Positions 9,110-18,954 of a stretch of 64,000 nt of DNA are shown one piece after another. This stretch comes from an uncultured Marvinbryantia sp. (GTDB taxonomy: Bacteria; Bacillota; Clostridia; Lachnospirales; Lachnospiraceae): assembly GCF_905201705.1 (NCBI RefSeq), contig NZ_CAJKOX010000019.1:9267-73266 (forward strand), read 5' to 3'. Made by a program: the position numbers and the translations under genes. Numbering within the stretch: position 1 is the first letter of the stretch; each line of letters opens with the position of its first letter. Under the pieces are notes generated by a model that saw only the letters and a list, made by a program, of their open reading frames with translations, was not told the DNA's origin and searched no databases.

Positions 9110-10783
9110 ATGAATTACAGAGATGAATATGAACGTTGGCTGAAATATGCCACGGCGGACGCAGATGACGCAGCCGAGTTAAAATCGATGGACAATACGA
9201 AAGTTGAGGATGCATTTTACCGTGACCTTGCATTTGGCACGGGCGGTCTTCGCGGAACAATCGGAGCGGGAATCAACCGCATGAATATTTATACAGTTGC
9301 AAAGGCATCTCAGGGATTGGCAGATTATCTGATTAAGCATTTTGATAAGCCATCCGTTGTCGTTGGGTATGATAGCCGCATCAAGAGTGATGTGTTTGCC
9401 AAGGTGGCGGCGGGGGTGTTTGCGGCCAATGGGGTGCAGGTACATATCTGGCCGACGCTGATGCCGGTGCCTACGGTTTCCTTTGCGACGCGCTATTTGG
9501 GCGCCTCTGCCGGTGTAATGGTTACAGCATCCCACAATCCCAGCAAATACAATGGCTATAAGGTCTACGGCCCGGACGGTTGCCAGATCACCACCGAAGC
9601 CGCTGCCGAGATTCTGTCTGAAATTGAGAAGCTGGACATCTTTGCAGACGTGAACACCGGCGACTTTGAGGCCGACATGGCAGATGGCAGTATTCGTTAT
9701 ATTTCAGATGACGTCTACACCGCTTTTGTGGATGAGGTTAAGCAGCAGTCGGTACTGTTTGGGGAAGAAGTAAGTAAGGATGTAGCAATTGTATATTCTC
9801 CGTTAAATGGTACTGGCCTGAAACCAGTCACGCGCACTTTGAAAGAGATGGGGTATACAAATATCACTGTAGTCAAAGAACAGGAACAACCGGACGGCCA
9901 TTTTCCTACCTGCCCGTATCCTAACCCTGAGATAAAGGAAGCAATGTCTCTTGGCATGGAATATGCTAGAAAGTGCAATGCCGACCTGTTATTGGCTACT
10001 GATCCTGATTGTGACCGTGTGGGCATTGCTGTCAAAAATGAATCAGGGGAGTATGAACTGCTCACTGGAAATCAGGTAGGGCTGCTTCTTCTGGATTATA
10101 TTTGCAGCCAGCGCGTCAAGCATGGCAAAATGCCTGACGATCCTGTCATGGTCAAAACCATTGTAACGATGGATATGGGCGAGCAGATTGCCAGTCATTA
10201 TGGTCTGCGCACAGTCAATGTGCTGACGGGCTTCAAATTTATTGGCGAGCAGATTGGAAAACTGGAGCAGCAGGGAAAGGCGGACAGCTATGTGTTTGGG
10301 TTCGAGGAGAGCTATGGCTATTTGACCGGCTCCTATGTCCGCGATAAGGACGGCGTGGACGGCGCGTACATGATCTGCGAGATGTTTAGTTACTATAAAA
10401 CCAATGGCGTCAGCCTGCTGGAAAAGCTGGAAGAACTGTACCGGACCTACGGCTACTGCATGAACACGCTGCACAGCTACGAGTTTGACGGCAGCGCGGG
10501 CTTTGCAAAGATGCAGGCAATTATGCAGACTTTTCGTGGCGGAATTACAGAGTTTGGAGGGAAAAAGGCTATAAAGCTGCTGGACTATGCAGAAGGACTG
10601 GATGGATTACCGAAGTCTGATGTGTTGAAATTTCTGCTGGAGGATAACTGTTCGATCGTAGTGCGTCCCTCCGGCACAGAACCGAAACTGAAAATATATG
10701 TCTCTGTCAGTGCAGAGAATAGAGAAGCCGCAGAGAAAATTGAGGTGGAGATTGTTAAGAGTGCGGGAAAGTGGTTTGATTAA
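9110..10783 (+). CDS. pgcA: Phosphoglucomutase/phosphomannomutase (alpha-D-phosphohexomutase family)
   Basis: A 557-residue phosphosugar mutase with all four family blocks: catalytic serine loop TASHNPSKYNGYKVYG, metal-binding loop DPDCDRVGIA, sugar-binding loop GFEESYGYLTG and phosphate-binding loop VRPSGTEPKLKIY. It interconverts hexose 1- and 6-phosphates in the cytosol, supplying nucleotide-sugar precursors. Length matches Firmicutes PgcA-type enzymes. AGAAAGGA lies upstream of the ATG. The GC content of much of the gene is higher than that of the polysaccharide genes before it. A terminator follows about 100 bp downstream. Confidence 0.93.
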   Translation: MNYRDEYERWLKYATADADDAAELKSMDNTKVEDAFYRDLAFGTGGLRGTIGAGINRMNIYTVAKASQGLADYLIKHFDKPSVVVGYDSRIKSDVFAKVAAGVFAANGVQVHIWPTLMPVPTVSFATRYLGASAGVMVTASHNPSKYNGYKVYGPDGCQITTEAAAEILSEIEKLDIFADVNTGDFEADMADGSIRYISDDVYTAFVDEVKQQSVLFGEEVSKDVAIVYSPLNGTGLKPVTRTLKEMGYTNITVVKEQEQPDGHFPTCPYPNPEIKEAMSLGMEYARKCNADLLLATDPDCDRVGIAVKNESGEYELLTGNQVGLLLLDYICSQRVKHGKMPDDPVMVKTIVTMDMGEQIASHYGLRTVNVLTGFKFIGEQIGKLEQQGKADSYVFGFEESYGYLTGSYVRDKDGVDGAYMICEMFSYYKTNGVSLLEKLEELYRTYGYCMNTLHSYEFDGSAGFAKMQAIMQTFRGGITEFGGKKAIKLLDYAEGLDGLPKSDVLKFLLEDNCSIVVRPSGTEPKLKIYVSVSAENREAAEKIEVEIVKSAGKWFD

Positions 10784-10879
10784 TTATCAAGGATTGTCAA
10801 ACTACCTTTGAATAGGGGTATTTCAATTTTCTTAAGATGTAGATTGTAAGGAAGGCTGCGAGGAGTATGAATATGAAAA

Positions 10880-10905
10880 ACAATACATAATATTGTATTT
10901 TTTTT
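10880..10905 (+). terminator. Rho-independent terminator after pgcA
   Basis: Stem ACAATA/TATTGT at 10880-10885 and 10891-10896, followed at once by a run of eight T. The short AT-only stem makes it weak. Confidence 0.5.
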
Positions 10906-11001
10906 AAATATATGCGTTACTTTCCCGTGTCGAATTTGTATATATTATAGAACCCATAAAGGGAAATCTATGCAAGTGAATAATATAAGTAACTGGAGTA
11001 A

Positions 11002-12420
11002 ACCTATGAAGAAACGAAGAGTATACAAAACTGTATTCCGTATAGAAATCATGGATTCCTGAACCACTATAGCCGGATGATAGAACGTTTGGCGGATTTT
11101 GTAACAATACTTGCCCTTGAAACCAGTTGTGAAGCAAGCGCACGCATCATGCAGTCTATGAATGTTAAAATCAGTGGTGACACGGTAACCCGCATGCTTT
11201 TGAAAAGATATCATGCCCAATCATCCATATCATGTGGGAGTCATATTGGTGTGGATGATTTTGCTTTTAAGAAACGGCATACGTATGGAACTGTTATTGT
11301 TGATGAGGATTCCCATATGCCTGTTACTGTTTTGGAAGGACGGGATGGATCAGCCCTGAGAACATGGCTGTCCAGAAATAAACAGGTGACCACAGTGACT
11401 CGTGACCATGCGTCTGCCTATGCAAAAGCGGTGGAAGAAATCCTTCCCAATTGTATGCAGATAGCTGACCGTTTCCATTTATACCAGAATCTTCTGGAGG
11501 CGGTGAGGAATGTGGTAAACTCAACAGTGCCGGTAGATATAAAAATTTCAACAGATTATACTCCATCCCATACGGAAGCAATTCCTTTAGGTACTCCAGT
11601 AGAAAATGGTAAAAAAATGGCTGAGACTGTGGATAATTCAGTAGAATACAATTCTAAAAGTATACAACTATATTATGGTATCCGTGAATATGCAGTTGCT
11701 GGGTACAGCAAAAGAGAAATTGCAAAAATTATACATTGTGGACGCAATACAGTCACTAAGTATCTTAACGGTGGTCATGAATCCCTGTGCAGGAGAGATT
11801 TCAAAAGCGGTATGGATCAATTTTATGATTACATTGTAAAAGAGCTGACCGCAGGTGTAAGCAGAAAGGATGTCTACCGCCATTTACTCCTGAAAGGTTA
11901 CAAAGGTAAGTAGACGGCTGCCTATGATTACATGAATAAAATAATAAAACGTGCTCATATTGATATAGCCATTTATAAAAGTTCCAGTGCGGAAGCAGTC
12001 CAAAAGCGGAAAGAACTGCAGAAATATGACCACGTTTTAAGGTCAGGAGTTTTCCGCTTTCTATGGATGAATGCCGACCTGAGTAAGACGCATTGCGCTT
12101 ATATCATGGAGAAATACCCCAAAATCCGTCAATTAGATACATGTATCCGTGAATTCCGAAAGATATACAAACAGAGAAACATGGTATTGCTTTATCTGTT
12201 TATTGAAAAGTATAAACAGTCAGAATTAAAAGACTCATCCCGTTTTGCAGAAGGACTTGAGAAGGATATTGATGCGGTTGAAAATTCGGTTGCAAGTCCT
12301 CTTTCCAACGGATTTGTAGAAGGGACAAACAACAAAGTAAAAATGGTAAAACGCACAATGTATGGTCGATGCAGCCGCCAATTATTAGAGGCCAAACTTA
12401 TGTATCGTCCAGATATATAA
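11002..12420 (+). pseudogene. ISL3-family transposase, decayed
   Basis: One reading frame carries an ISL3-type DDE transposase: GVDDFAFKKRHTYGTVIVD, DRFHLYQN and, near the end, EGTNNKVKMVKRTMYGR. The N-terminal zinc-binding region is missing or scrambled: an upstream stop lies at 10999, and no Cys motif precedes the FLNHYSRMIERLADF block. An in-frame TAG at 11911-11913 splits the rest into 11077-11913 and 11932-12420. Both defects should inactivate it. Family inverted repeats could not be recognised on either side, so the element's limits are unknown. Confidence 0.88.
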
Positions 12421-12470
12421 ATACCCAAATATGCGGAAGAACCCCGCCGCATCGTAATAATCCCCGTGAA

Positions 12471-12505
12471 AGGTGGTCAATTTGACCGTGAGTGATGGTC
12501 AGTTT
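12471..12505. mobile_element. Possible insertion-sequence end remnant
   Basis: Two spaced copies of a TGGTCA-type motif (AGGTGGTCAATTTGACCG and GATGGTCAGTTT), about 22 bp apart. They resemble the repeated terminal motifs of IS21-family elements. No IS21 transposase is nearby, so this could be a scar or part of the ISL3 element's right side. Confidence 0.35.
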
Positions 12506-12566
12506 ATCTGTAATATACAACTGGAGTCAGGTTGATGATGAAGCTGTGGGAAGATTAAAATAAATT

Positions 12567-12618
12567 CCCTCTGTTTGGAATAGCACTATATAGTTTGTTC
12601 CAACAGAGGGGATTTTTT
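12567..12618. terminator. Bidirectional terminator
   Basis: A long hairpin with arms CCCTCTGTTTGGAA (12567-12580) and TTCCAACAGAGGG (12598-12610). T6 follows on the plus strand and an AT-rich run on the minus strand. It ends the convergent gene whose stop is at 12617 and any readthrough from the IS side. Confidence 0.75.
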
Positions 12619-14071
12619 ATGCCTTCCTTGCCGTTACATATTTCTGATTCCGGCTGTTAGGCTTATCAGGAATAGTCATGACCAGTTTCCCGGAATCTAA
12701 AAGAGGAATAAGATATTTTTTTGTAAAATATGTGAGGTTCTTATATCCTAAATAAGAACAAAGCTCCTTTTTACTGTGGGCTATTTGGCAAAAATCAAGA
12801 ATTTTTGTATCAATATCTTGGTCAGTGACTAAGTTGACTTGGTTACTTGTGACTAAGTCCTGAGGTGTTGGTCCCACAGTAGCGGTCGCCACGTCAGTCA
12901 GTGGGATTGTGATGCGGAACACATCTCCTTCTACAAACTGTGGCTCTCCGCCGGAATACATCTTAGTATATTTATAAGTATTTCGCATACCAGACCCCAG
13001 TTCATCGGCAAGCCCTATCTCTCGGAATACTTTTGAGATCGGTGGATTCTTCTGGAATGGATCGAATGTTGCAAGGTTTAAAATGCCATATCCATGCGAG
13101 AGGTTGGCGTTTTCGGTATATAGTTTATCCTTTTCAATAACCATTTTGGCAACATAACCGCTTGAAAAGTCTCGATGCATAAGGAGATTCGAAACAATTT
13201 CACGGAGGATATGATCTCGTGCGCTGACGCTCTGCATCCCTTCCAAATGGAAGGTATCGTTCAGATGTTTCTCACCAAATGTAATCAGGCGGTCATAACT
13301 TTCCAGAAGATTTGTAATAACAACATCCCGGTCATCGTATCGGTCCAGATTCTGGACGCGAAAGATCGCGTCTGTTTTGTGCTGTGGAAGGACCGACATG
13401 ATGGTGCTATCTTTTCCGAACAAGAGAATGGCGGCAATCGTAATTCCTTCCTGTTGGGTAAATTCATCTGTCAGAATCAATCCTGCGCTGCGCAGAAGTT
13501 CTTCATCCGACATGGAACGCCACGGATGGTTTTCACCGCGGACACGGGTCATTTTTTTGGCCCGTTCAATCAGGTCGGGACGGAGAGCGTCCATACTGAA
13601 ACGGGTGACCTTATTTACAAAATAGGAGCCGCTTTTACGGGCGTAAAGTCGATATACTTCATTCGAGTGGTTGGTAATATCAATATCCGCCTCATGGTTC
13701 CGGTCGAAGATGCGGCCATTGCAGCGGCATACACTGGAGCAGGCCGGCACGCGGATATATAGGATAATCTTTCCATCGTACTCATATTCAATCGGTGTGA
13801 GATAAAGGGGAGGATACATCTTATTTTCATTATTGACCGACGTAACAAAGTTTTTCTTCATTGCATCAACACAGTCTGGCTGGATACCGAGAATTGTCCC
13901 ATTATCCTTGATTCCGAGAAAAATGTGGCCGCCATTCCTGTTAGAGAAAGCGCAGATTGTATCATATACATCTTTGGTTATATCTGTAGTGGATTTTTTG
14001 AACTCAACTTCTGTATTTTCGCCATTTTGAATCAGTTTGAAAAGTTCCTGAGGCAACTGTGCATAATTCAT
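12617..14071 (-). CDS. AlbA_2/Schlafen-type ATP-binding regulator with C-terminal winged helix
   Basis: About 484 residues. The N-terminal block EVEFKKSTTDITKDVYDTI, then FSNRNGGHIFLGIKDNG, is the AlbA_2 (Schlafen AlbA-like) domain. The central part (EIVSNLLMHRDFSSG and ELGSGMRNTYKY) is the HATPase_c_4-type fold, and the C-terminus looks like a winged helix (ILDFCQIAHSKKELCSYLGY). Such proteins are annotated as ATP-dependent transcriptional regulators or defence-associated nucleic-acid-binding proteins; the actual role is unproven. ATG 14071 has GGAAG upstream; TTG 14086 is an alternative. It is transcribed alone, against its neighbours, at the edge of the variable region. Confidence 0.8.
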   Translation of the reverse strand: MNYAQLPQELFKLIQNGENTEVEFKKSTTDITKDVYDTICAFSNRNGGHIFLGIKDNGTILGIQPDCVDAMKKNFVTSVNNENKMYPPLYLTPIEYEYDGKIILYIRVPACSSVCRCNGRIFDRNHEADIDITNHSNEVYRLYARKSGSYFVNKVTRFSMDALRPDLIERAKKMTRVRGENHPWRSMSDEELLRSAGLILTDEFTQQEGITIAAILLFGKDSTIMSVLPQHKTDAIFRVQNLDRYDDRDVVITNLLESYDRLITFGEKHLNDTFHLEGMQSVSARDHILREIVSNLLMHRDFSSGYVAKMVIEKDKLYTENANLSHGYGILNLATFDPFQKNPPISKVFREIGLADELGSGMRNTYKYTKMYSGGEPQFVEGDVFRITIPLTDVATATVGPTPQDLVTSNQVNLVTDQDIDTKILDFCQIAHSKKELCSYLGYKNLTYFTKKYLIPLLDSGKLVMTIPDKPNSRNQKYVTARKA

Positions 14072-14687
14072 TCCATTCACTTCCAATCTGAGGGCATTGT
14101 ACGGGCATGAATTCCTGACCCTCTTTTATATATTAACCGTTGAAAGGAAGAATATCAAGCTGGTAAAGAAGAATTTTTCTCTCGTCGGTGGATGCTTATT
14201 TTTTATGTTGGCTGGACAGCAGAGGACTTTTCATATTAAATCCATGTCTCGGAATAGACTGCAGTCTATTTCTATGATTGCATCGATCAGATCAATACGC
14301 TCCGTCCATCGGAAATCTTATTTTCGGCATAGAAGATGACTTCCTGCTCAACAGTATCTAATTTTTTGACAATATCTGTGTTAGTTGCATAGTAAGCGCT
14401 TAATTCTTGGGTACAATAAACAGTACAGTGGAGAATTTGAAACCATCACAGATTGCGAAAAAAAGGAGAACGCAGATTTAGAAAATAAACTTGGTTAAAA
14501 ACAGTGGATGTGGTAAATATAAGCCACCTGTGGGTATCATATTAATGTGACGGGAATGTGGCTTGAATTTCTACAGTCTTGTTTGCGAATTTTCGGTTAG
14601 TAAGTGCCTTCGCTTCTGTGGAAAATGAGGCGGTTTGCTCAGATGAGAGTTTATTTGGATAATTGTTGTTTTAACTGACCGTATGAG
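14072..14687. other. Gene-poor stretch with coding scars
   Basis: No intact gene is supported. On the minus strand at roughly 14298-14450 there is a protein-like open stretch (YYATNTDIVKKLDTVEQEV) without start or partner frame. It looks like the end of a decayed gene that I could not identify. An inverted repeat AAGCCAC/GTGGCTT lies around 14520-14565. The small plus-strand ORF at 14097 has no ribosome site or homology I recognise. Confidence 0.4.
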
Positions 14688-14798
14688 ATGAGAAAAAATG
14701 CCATAACAGAATTTACAGACCGCAGACTGTTAAAGTACCGAACAGATAAGCTGAAGATGATGAATCCGTTAGACTTTATCAGGGAATTGGAGGTGTAA
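14688..14798 (+). CDS. Small protein or gene remnant, 36 residues
   Basis: A 36-residue frame ending DRRLLKYRTDK and MMNPLDFIRELEV, with stop TAA 14796-14798. It reads like the true C-terminus of a longer protein, because no ribosome site precedes ATG 14688 and the upstream frame is closed. It ends three bases before the next start, which suggests a former two-gene operon. Function unknown. Confidence 0.35.
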   Translation: MRKNAITEFTDRRLLKYRTDKLKMMNPLDFIRELEV

Positions 14799-14801
14799 TG
14801 T

Positions 14802-14999
14802 ATGGGTTCGAATACAATAGCGATTATGAATAAGGGAATAAATTGTCTATTGGAAAAACTTGGCGTTGCAGAAGCGGAACAGTTTATTTCTATCATAATA
14901 AGGGAGAAATTTGATTATACAAAATGGCAGCAAAAACATTTTGATGAGATGACTCCAGAACAGATAGACGATGAAGCCCCCAGTGAATCAGATATATAG
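14802..14999 (+). CDS. Small acidic protein, antitoxin-like
   Basis: A 65-residue protein with a strong site GGAGGTG six bases before its ATG. The sequence reads GINCLLEKLGVAEAEQFISI, then REKFDYTKW and an acidic tail. I recognise similar small hypothetical proteins in Firmicutes, often as the second gene of a small pair, but no function is established to my knowledge. Size, charge and position after a gene remnant fit an orphaned antitoxin; this is inference only. Confidence 0.6.
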   Translation: MGSNTIAIMNKGINCLLEKLGVAEAEQFISIIIREKFDYTKWQQKHFDEMTPEQIDDEAPSESDI

Positions 15000-15436
15000 T
15001 GTAAAGCTGAATATCTGAGCCACGGGGTATTTTTATACACATGGGTTAGCTTTGACTAATATCATTTATCGGTGCAGACTTGGTGTTGTCCGGCATTTTA
15101 TCTGGCACCAAACCATACCACATTCAGTCAAATTAAAAAGAGGAGCAGCATTAATTAATCTGATGGAGATTTCATTGAATTGCTCTATGCCGTGACTTTT
15201 GTGACTGATTAAAGCTGGTTTGCTTCCAGCACTAAAACTGGGAGACTTAAAGTAAGGAAGAAAACTCTATGCAAATCCCTTCAGGAATATGAGGAATGCG
15301 ATTTTTGCGTTAATAATAGATATTTTATACGGAGTGTATTATAATTTACCTATAAACAGAGAAATCATGTAAGGAATAAGGATATGACAGATTTTATAAA
15401 TTATATATGGAAAGATATCCTGAAAAGGGGAAAAAT
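15000..15436. other. Intergenic region before the NACHT gene
   Basis: No gene is seen. TATAAT at 15340-15345 has a weak -35 match (TAGATA, 17 bp upstream) and is a plausible promoter for the NACHT gene. The ATG at 15407 lacks a ribosome site. Confidence 0.4.
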
Positions 15437-17869
15437 ATGAATGAACAATTAGGCGGTTATATCAGCAGTATTGTAGCTGGTCTTATAACCAATGGGATAC
15501 AGGGTATATTTGATTATATTACAGAAGAGACATTACAGGATCGTGTGATAAATGTAATTGAAACTGTACAAAAATTATATGAGAAAGAATACCAATGCAA
15601 GGATGACAGTTTGTTTATCTGGCAAAAAAATATTGAATATTATACCTTGTGGCTGGCACAGGGGTTTCTTCCAAGAGAGAACGCATTTCCTCCGATCTTG
15701 CACGGCAGGGATGAAGGCAGGAAGCTTACCATGGAAGAAGTTGATTTCATTTATTGCAAGATGGACCATCTGGTAAAAGAAGATGCGGAATTACGGAGCC
15801 TTCATGCCTCCATTGTGTGTGATGAGATATACCGGATGCTGTCAGGAAAAGACTGCACAGGGAAAAATCAGGACTATTATGGGTATGTCAAGAGTTTTGG
15901 CAGCGTGCTTTTTTTGCATAAATCAGAAAATAAAAGGGCTATCACCTTGAAAGATACTTATGTTAAGCCAGACTATGATATAGCGGCACGCAGTGCCATA
16001 AAAGCAGAGGATGACCCGGGTGATATTGAAGAATTCCTGGTTGGGTTTTCTGCGGATAGAAAGAATCGGGTCATGATTATTGAGGGAGATGCCGGTGTGG
16101 GAAAAAGCAGTTTGCTTTCTTATCTTGCGTTCCGCAATGAAAGAGCCCGGCAGGAGACTGGCAGTGGGATATTCGGCACATCGAAAATGCTGTGTGTGCG
16201 TTTACGGAATCTGACAATGAATCAGGGATTTATTGATGCACCGGTTAAGAATATCGTTGAAGAATTAGGATTCCGGTCCTGTGAAGAACTTGCAGATTCC
16301 ATAGGAGAGGCCGTCCTCTTGTTGGATGGGTTTGATGAAATATGTATGATAGACGGCATGACAGATTTTGCGGAGCAGATTCTGGGAGAAATCATCAGAG
16401 GCTTTTCAGAACAGCATATTATCATAACCACAAGGCCTAAATTTTTAAGTGTTTCGAAATTGAAAGAAGAAGGAATTGGCACGGGGATCGCTTATATCCT
16501 GTTAAAACATTTTGATACATTTAAAAGAGCAGAATGGATTAAACAGTATCGAGAGGTATGTGACAGGGAAGAGAATCCGCGGCTTGAAAGAATCCTTATG
16601 ATTGACGAGGATGCTTCCAATGGGATTTGTGATACTCCGTTGGCTCTGTATATGCTTGCGGCAGGGAAAATCACAGATGAAGCCTGGGAAAATCCATGGC
16701 TTTTATACCATCAGATTTTCCGTATGGAACTGAGTAATACGGAATATAACAAACTGTTTTCCGGCGAATCCTACACACATTCGATCAGCCGCTATAAGGA
16801 TATTCTGTATCAGGTCAGTGCTGAGATTGCATATAAAATGTATGTATCTGGGAATAAGCAGCTTTATGTAACACAGAGTGATATTGAAGAAGTGATCCGT
16901 AAATTGCATCTGGAATCAAGGCAGACCGGTCAGATTGTCAGGCGGTGTTATGCACTTTGCAATTACTGGAAAAATGACGGAGAACGGGGTGTGGCTGAAT
17001 TTTACCATAATAATATAAGGGACTTTTTTCTATGCGAAAAGATATTTTACGAGCTTGAAAAGATTTATCAGTCCTTTGAGCCGGCCTGTATGACAGATAA
17101 CGAGAAATGTAATAAAACCATTGAACAGTTTATTAATTGTTTCAGCCAGTTGTTTGCCTGTTCAGATTTGAATGATAAAGTATCCGAATTTATCTATTAT
17201 AGATCGTTGTATAAAATGGTGTCCCATGAAGAAGAGGAGTTTATACAACAGGAATTGAAATATCAGTTCCTGGGCTGTTTTTTTGAAAAAATGTTCGTTA
17301 ATGGTGCAATCCATGATTACCACTATGATGGAAAACGAAATCTGTATCAGGAGAATGTAAATGTATTGAAATGCGTTGTGCAGATATACAGGCATATTTA
17401 TGAGCCCTATGTTGTAAGAGGGAAAAAGCGGCTGGAATGGTTTTTTAATGCCGGGTCTGAGATGAATGATATGGAAGGTCTGCCATTTTTGTTTAAACCT
17501 GTTTTTATTAGAACGCCGGTAACAATAGCGTCTGATTACTGTATTCCGGTTGCGGGATATGCGAATTTTAATCTATATGATATGAAAAAGGCAGATTTAC
17601 GGTATGGGATGTTTAACCATTCGAAATTCCTGAGCTGCAATTTTTCAGATACGGTGCTTGTAAGCACAGATTTTTCAAATGCCAGATTAACAAACTGTAA
17701 TTTTGAGAATGCAGATTTCAGGTTTTCCAGCCTGGCCGGAGCGAATATTACAGGATGCAGGTTTGATAATTGTAGTCTTGCAGGGACAACTCTTCCGGAT
17801 GGATTTTGTTCTGATGTGCAGGAAGAACAGATGGAGCATATAAAGCAATTACTGCAAAAAGCGGATTGA
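15437..17869 (+). CDS. NACHT NTPase with C-terminal pentapeptide repeats (NLR-like)
   Basis: About 810 residues. An alpha-helical N-terminus (1-210) is followed by a NACHT NTPase: Walker A GDAGVGKSS near residue 217 and Walker B LLLDGFDEI near 295. A helical middle follows, then pentapeptide repeats from about residue 705 (ADLRYGMFNHSKF, NARLTNCNFENADF, LAGANITGC). The STAND/NACHT architecture is known in bacterial NLR-like antiphage proteins, where the C-terminus usually senses and the N-terminus acts. Here no known effector domain is recognisable in the first 210 residues. ATG 15437 was chosen for its AAGGGG site; ATG 15407 has none. A DUF4393 gene follows 66 bp later. Confidence 0.85.
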   Translation: MNEQLGGYISSIVAGLITNGIQGIFDYITEETLQDRVINVIETVQKLYEKEYQCKDDSLFIWQKNIEYYTLWLAQGFLPRENAFPPILHGRDEGRKLTMEEVDFIYCKMDHLVKEDAELRSLHASIVCDEIYRMLSGKDCTGKNQDYYGYVKSFGSVLFLHKSENKRAITLKDTYVKPDYDIAARSAIKAEDDPGDIEEFLVGFSADRKNRVMIIEGDAGVGKSSLLSYLAFRNERARQETGSGIFGTSKMLCVRLRNLTMNQGFIDAPVKNIVEELGFRSCEELADSIGEAVLLLDGFDEICMIDGMTDFAEQILGEIIRGFSEQHIIITTRPKFLSVSKLKEEGIGTGIAYILLKHFDTFKRAEWIKQYREVCDREENPRLERILMIDEDASNGICDTPLALYMLAAGKITDEAWENPWLLYHQIFRMELSNTEYNKLFSGESYTHSISRYKDILYQVSAEIAYKMYVSGNKQLYVTQSDIEEVIRKLHLESRQTGQIVRRCYALCNYWKNDGERGVAEFYHNNIRDFFLCEKIFYELEKIYQSFEPACMTDNEKCNKTIEQFINCFSQLFACSDLNDKVSEFIYYRSLYKMVSHEEEEFIQQELKYQFLGCFFEKMFVNGAIHDYHYDGKRNLYQENVNVLKCVVQIYRHIYEPYVVRGKKRLEWFFNAGSEMNDMEGLPFLFKPVFIRTPVTIASDYCIPVAGYANFNLYDMKKADLRYGMFNHSKFLSCNFSDTVLVSTDFSNARLTNCNFENADFRFSSLAGANITGCRFDNCSLAGTTLPDGFCSDVQEEQMEHIKQLLQKAD

Positions 17870-17935
17870 GGTAATCCATAATTTCTCTGGAATCATTAAT
17901 AGCATTTTGGTAGGACATTATATAAGGTGGACTTT

Positions 17936-18691
17936 ATGAGCGAATTTAATTTCCAAACGGTATTTCAGATTTTGCATGAGCCTTTGGCGGGTAACACCAG
18001 TATAAAAAAAGAGGAACTATACAGAGATATTTTTCAGGGAGTATATCAGATAGCAGGCCGACGGTGTGAAGATGACGAAGACACGGCACCTTTCCGTAAA
18101 TTTACCAGCGGCAGCCTGCCGATTCAAAAGTATGTGGCAAAAAAGCTTCAATCGATAGCTTATTGTATGGACGATCCGGTTTTGCGTGAAATGTATGCTG
18201 ATCTGCTGGCTACAGCTATGAATTCGGAAACGGTCGGGAATGTGCATCCGACATATGTTGAGATTATCCGCCAGATGTCGCCTTATGATGCGCTGGTATT
18301 TCGCGAGCTTTGTAAGCAAGTGGTTATTCCGTGCATGGATGTGGTATACAAAAATAAGAAAACAGGACAGTCATATCCGATTAGTGAATATGTCGTGTTT
18401 ACCGATTTAGAGACCCATCCGCTTGTGCAGACACAGATTTCTCTTGAAAATTTGAAAAGACTCTGTATTATTGACGTAGTTAAAAATAAAAAATATGCAG
18501 CTGAAGAACGATATACCGAATTAAAGTCTGCGATACGCAATACGGTAAATGAATTTGTAGAAATGAACAAAGAAATATTGAAGAAGAATGAATATACGGT
18601 GGAGTACCAGGAATACGTAATAATGATACGGGGGTTTGGACAATTCTTTGCCAGAGCATGTCTGGGAACGGATTTTTCTGATATAATGTGA
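17936..18691 (+). CDS. DUF4393 (Abi-alpha-like) protein
   Basis: About 251 residues starting at an ATG with AAGGTGG five bases upstream. The signature LREMYADLLATAMNSE with VHPTYVEIIRQMSPYDA matches DUF4393, a family also called Abi-alpha and often found in defence neighbourhoods. The family's biochemistry is not established. It lies just downstream of the NACHT gene in the same direction, so the two may be co-transcribed. No membrane segment or catalytic motif is seen. Confidence 0.75.
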   Translation: MSEFNFQTVFQILHEPLAGNTSIKKEELYRDIFQGVYQIAGRRCEDDEDTAPFRKFTSGSLPIQKYVAKKLQSIAYCMDDPVLREMYADLLATAMNSETVGNVHPTYVEIIRQMSPYDALVFRELCKQVVIPCMDVVYKNKKTGQSYPISEYVVFTDLETHPLVQTQISLENLKRLCIIDVVKNKKYAAEERYTELKSAIRNTVNEFVEMNKEILKKNEYTVEYQEYVIMIRGFGQFFARACLGTDFSDIM

Positions 18692-18694
18692 TGT

Positions 18695-18954
18695 TTGTCC
18701 GATACATTAAAAAAGCTCCTGCTTACGCAGGATGTATTTGCAACTACCAATTATGACCGGTTATTGGAGTGCGCCACCGGATTGTCTACGCTTTCTTATG
18801 AAGAACCAGATAAAGTTTTCTGTATGCTTGACAAAAAGAGTGAGGCTGTTCTTCATATTCATGGGGTATATGATTCAATTCACGGGGTTGATAATGTATA
18901 TACAGAACCACACCCGGTCCAGTGATCCGCATTTTTCACAATCTGGCAGAGCAG
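18695..18954 (+). pseudogene. SIR2-like domain fragment
   Basis: The 76-residue frame at 18695-18925 contains VFATTNYDRLLE and VLHIHGVYDSIHGVDN. These match the core of SIR2-like NADase domains found in defence proteins. The N-terminal NAD-loop part is absent and the C-terminal part ends just before the 1852-bp repeat begins at 18955. The fragment is therefore the internal remnant of a larger defence gene, broken on both sides. Confidence 0.8.

Noticed and set aside
14097..14339. 80-codon plus-strand ORF
   Set aside because: No ribosome site, no recognisable motif, and biased composition.
14651..14896. Minus-strand ORF of 81 codons
   Set aside because: It is antisense to the small 65-aa gene, which has the better ribosome site.
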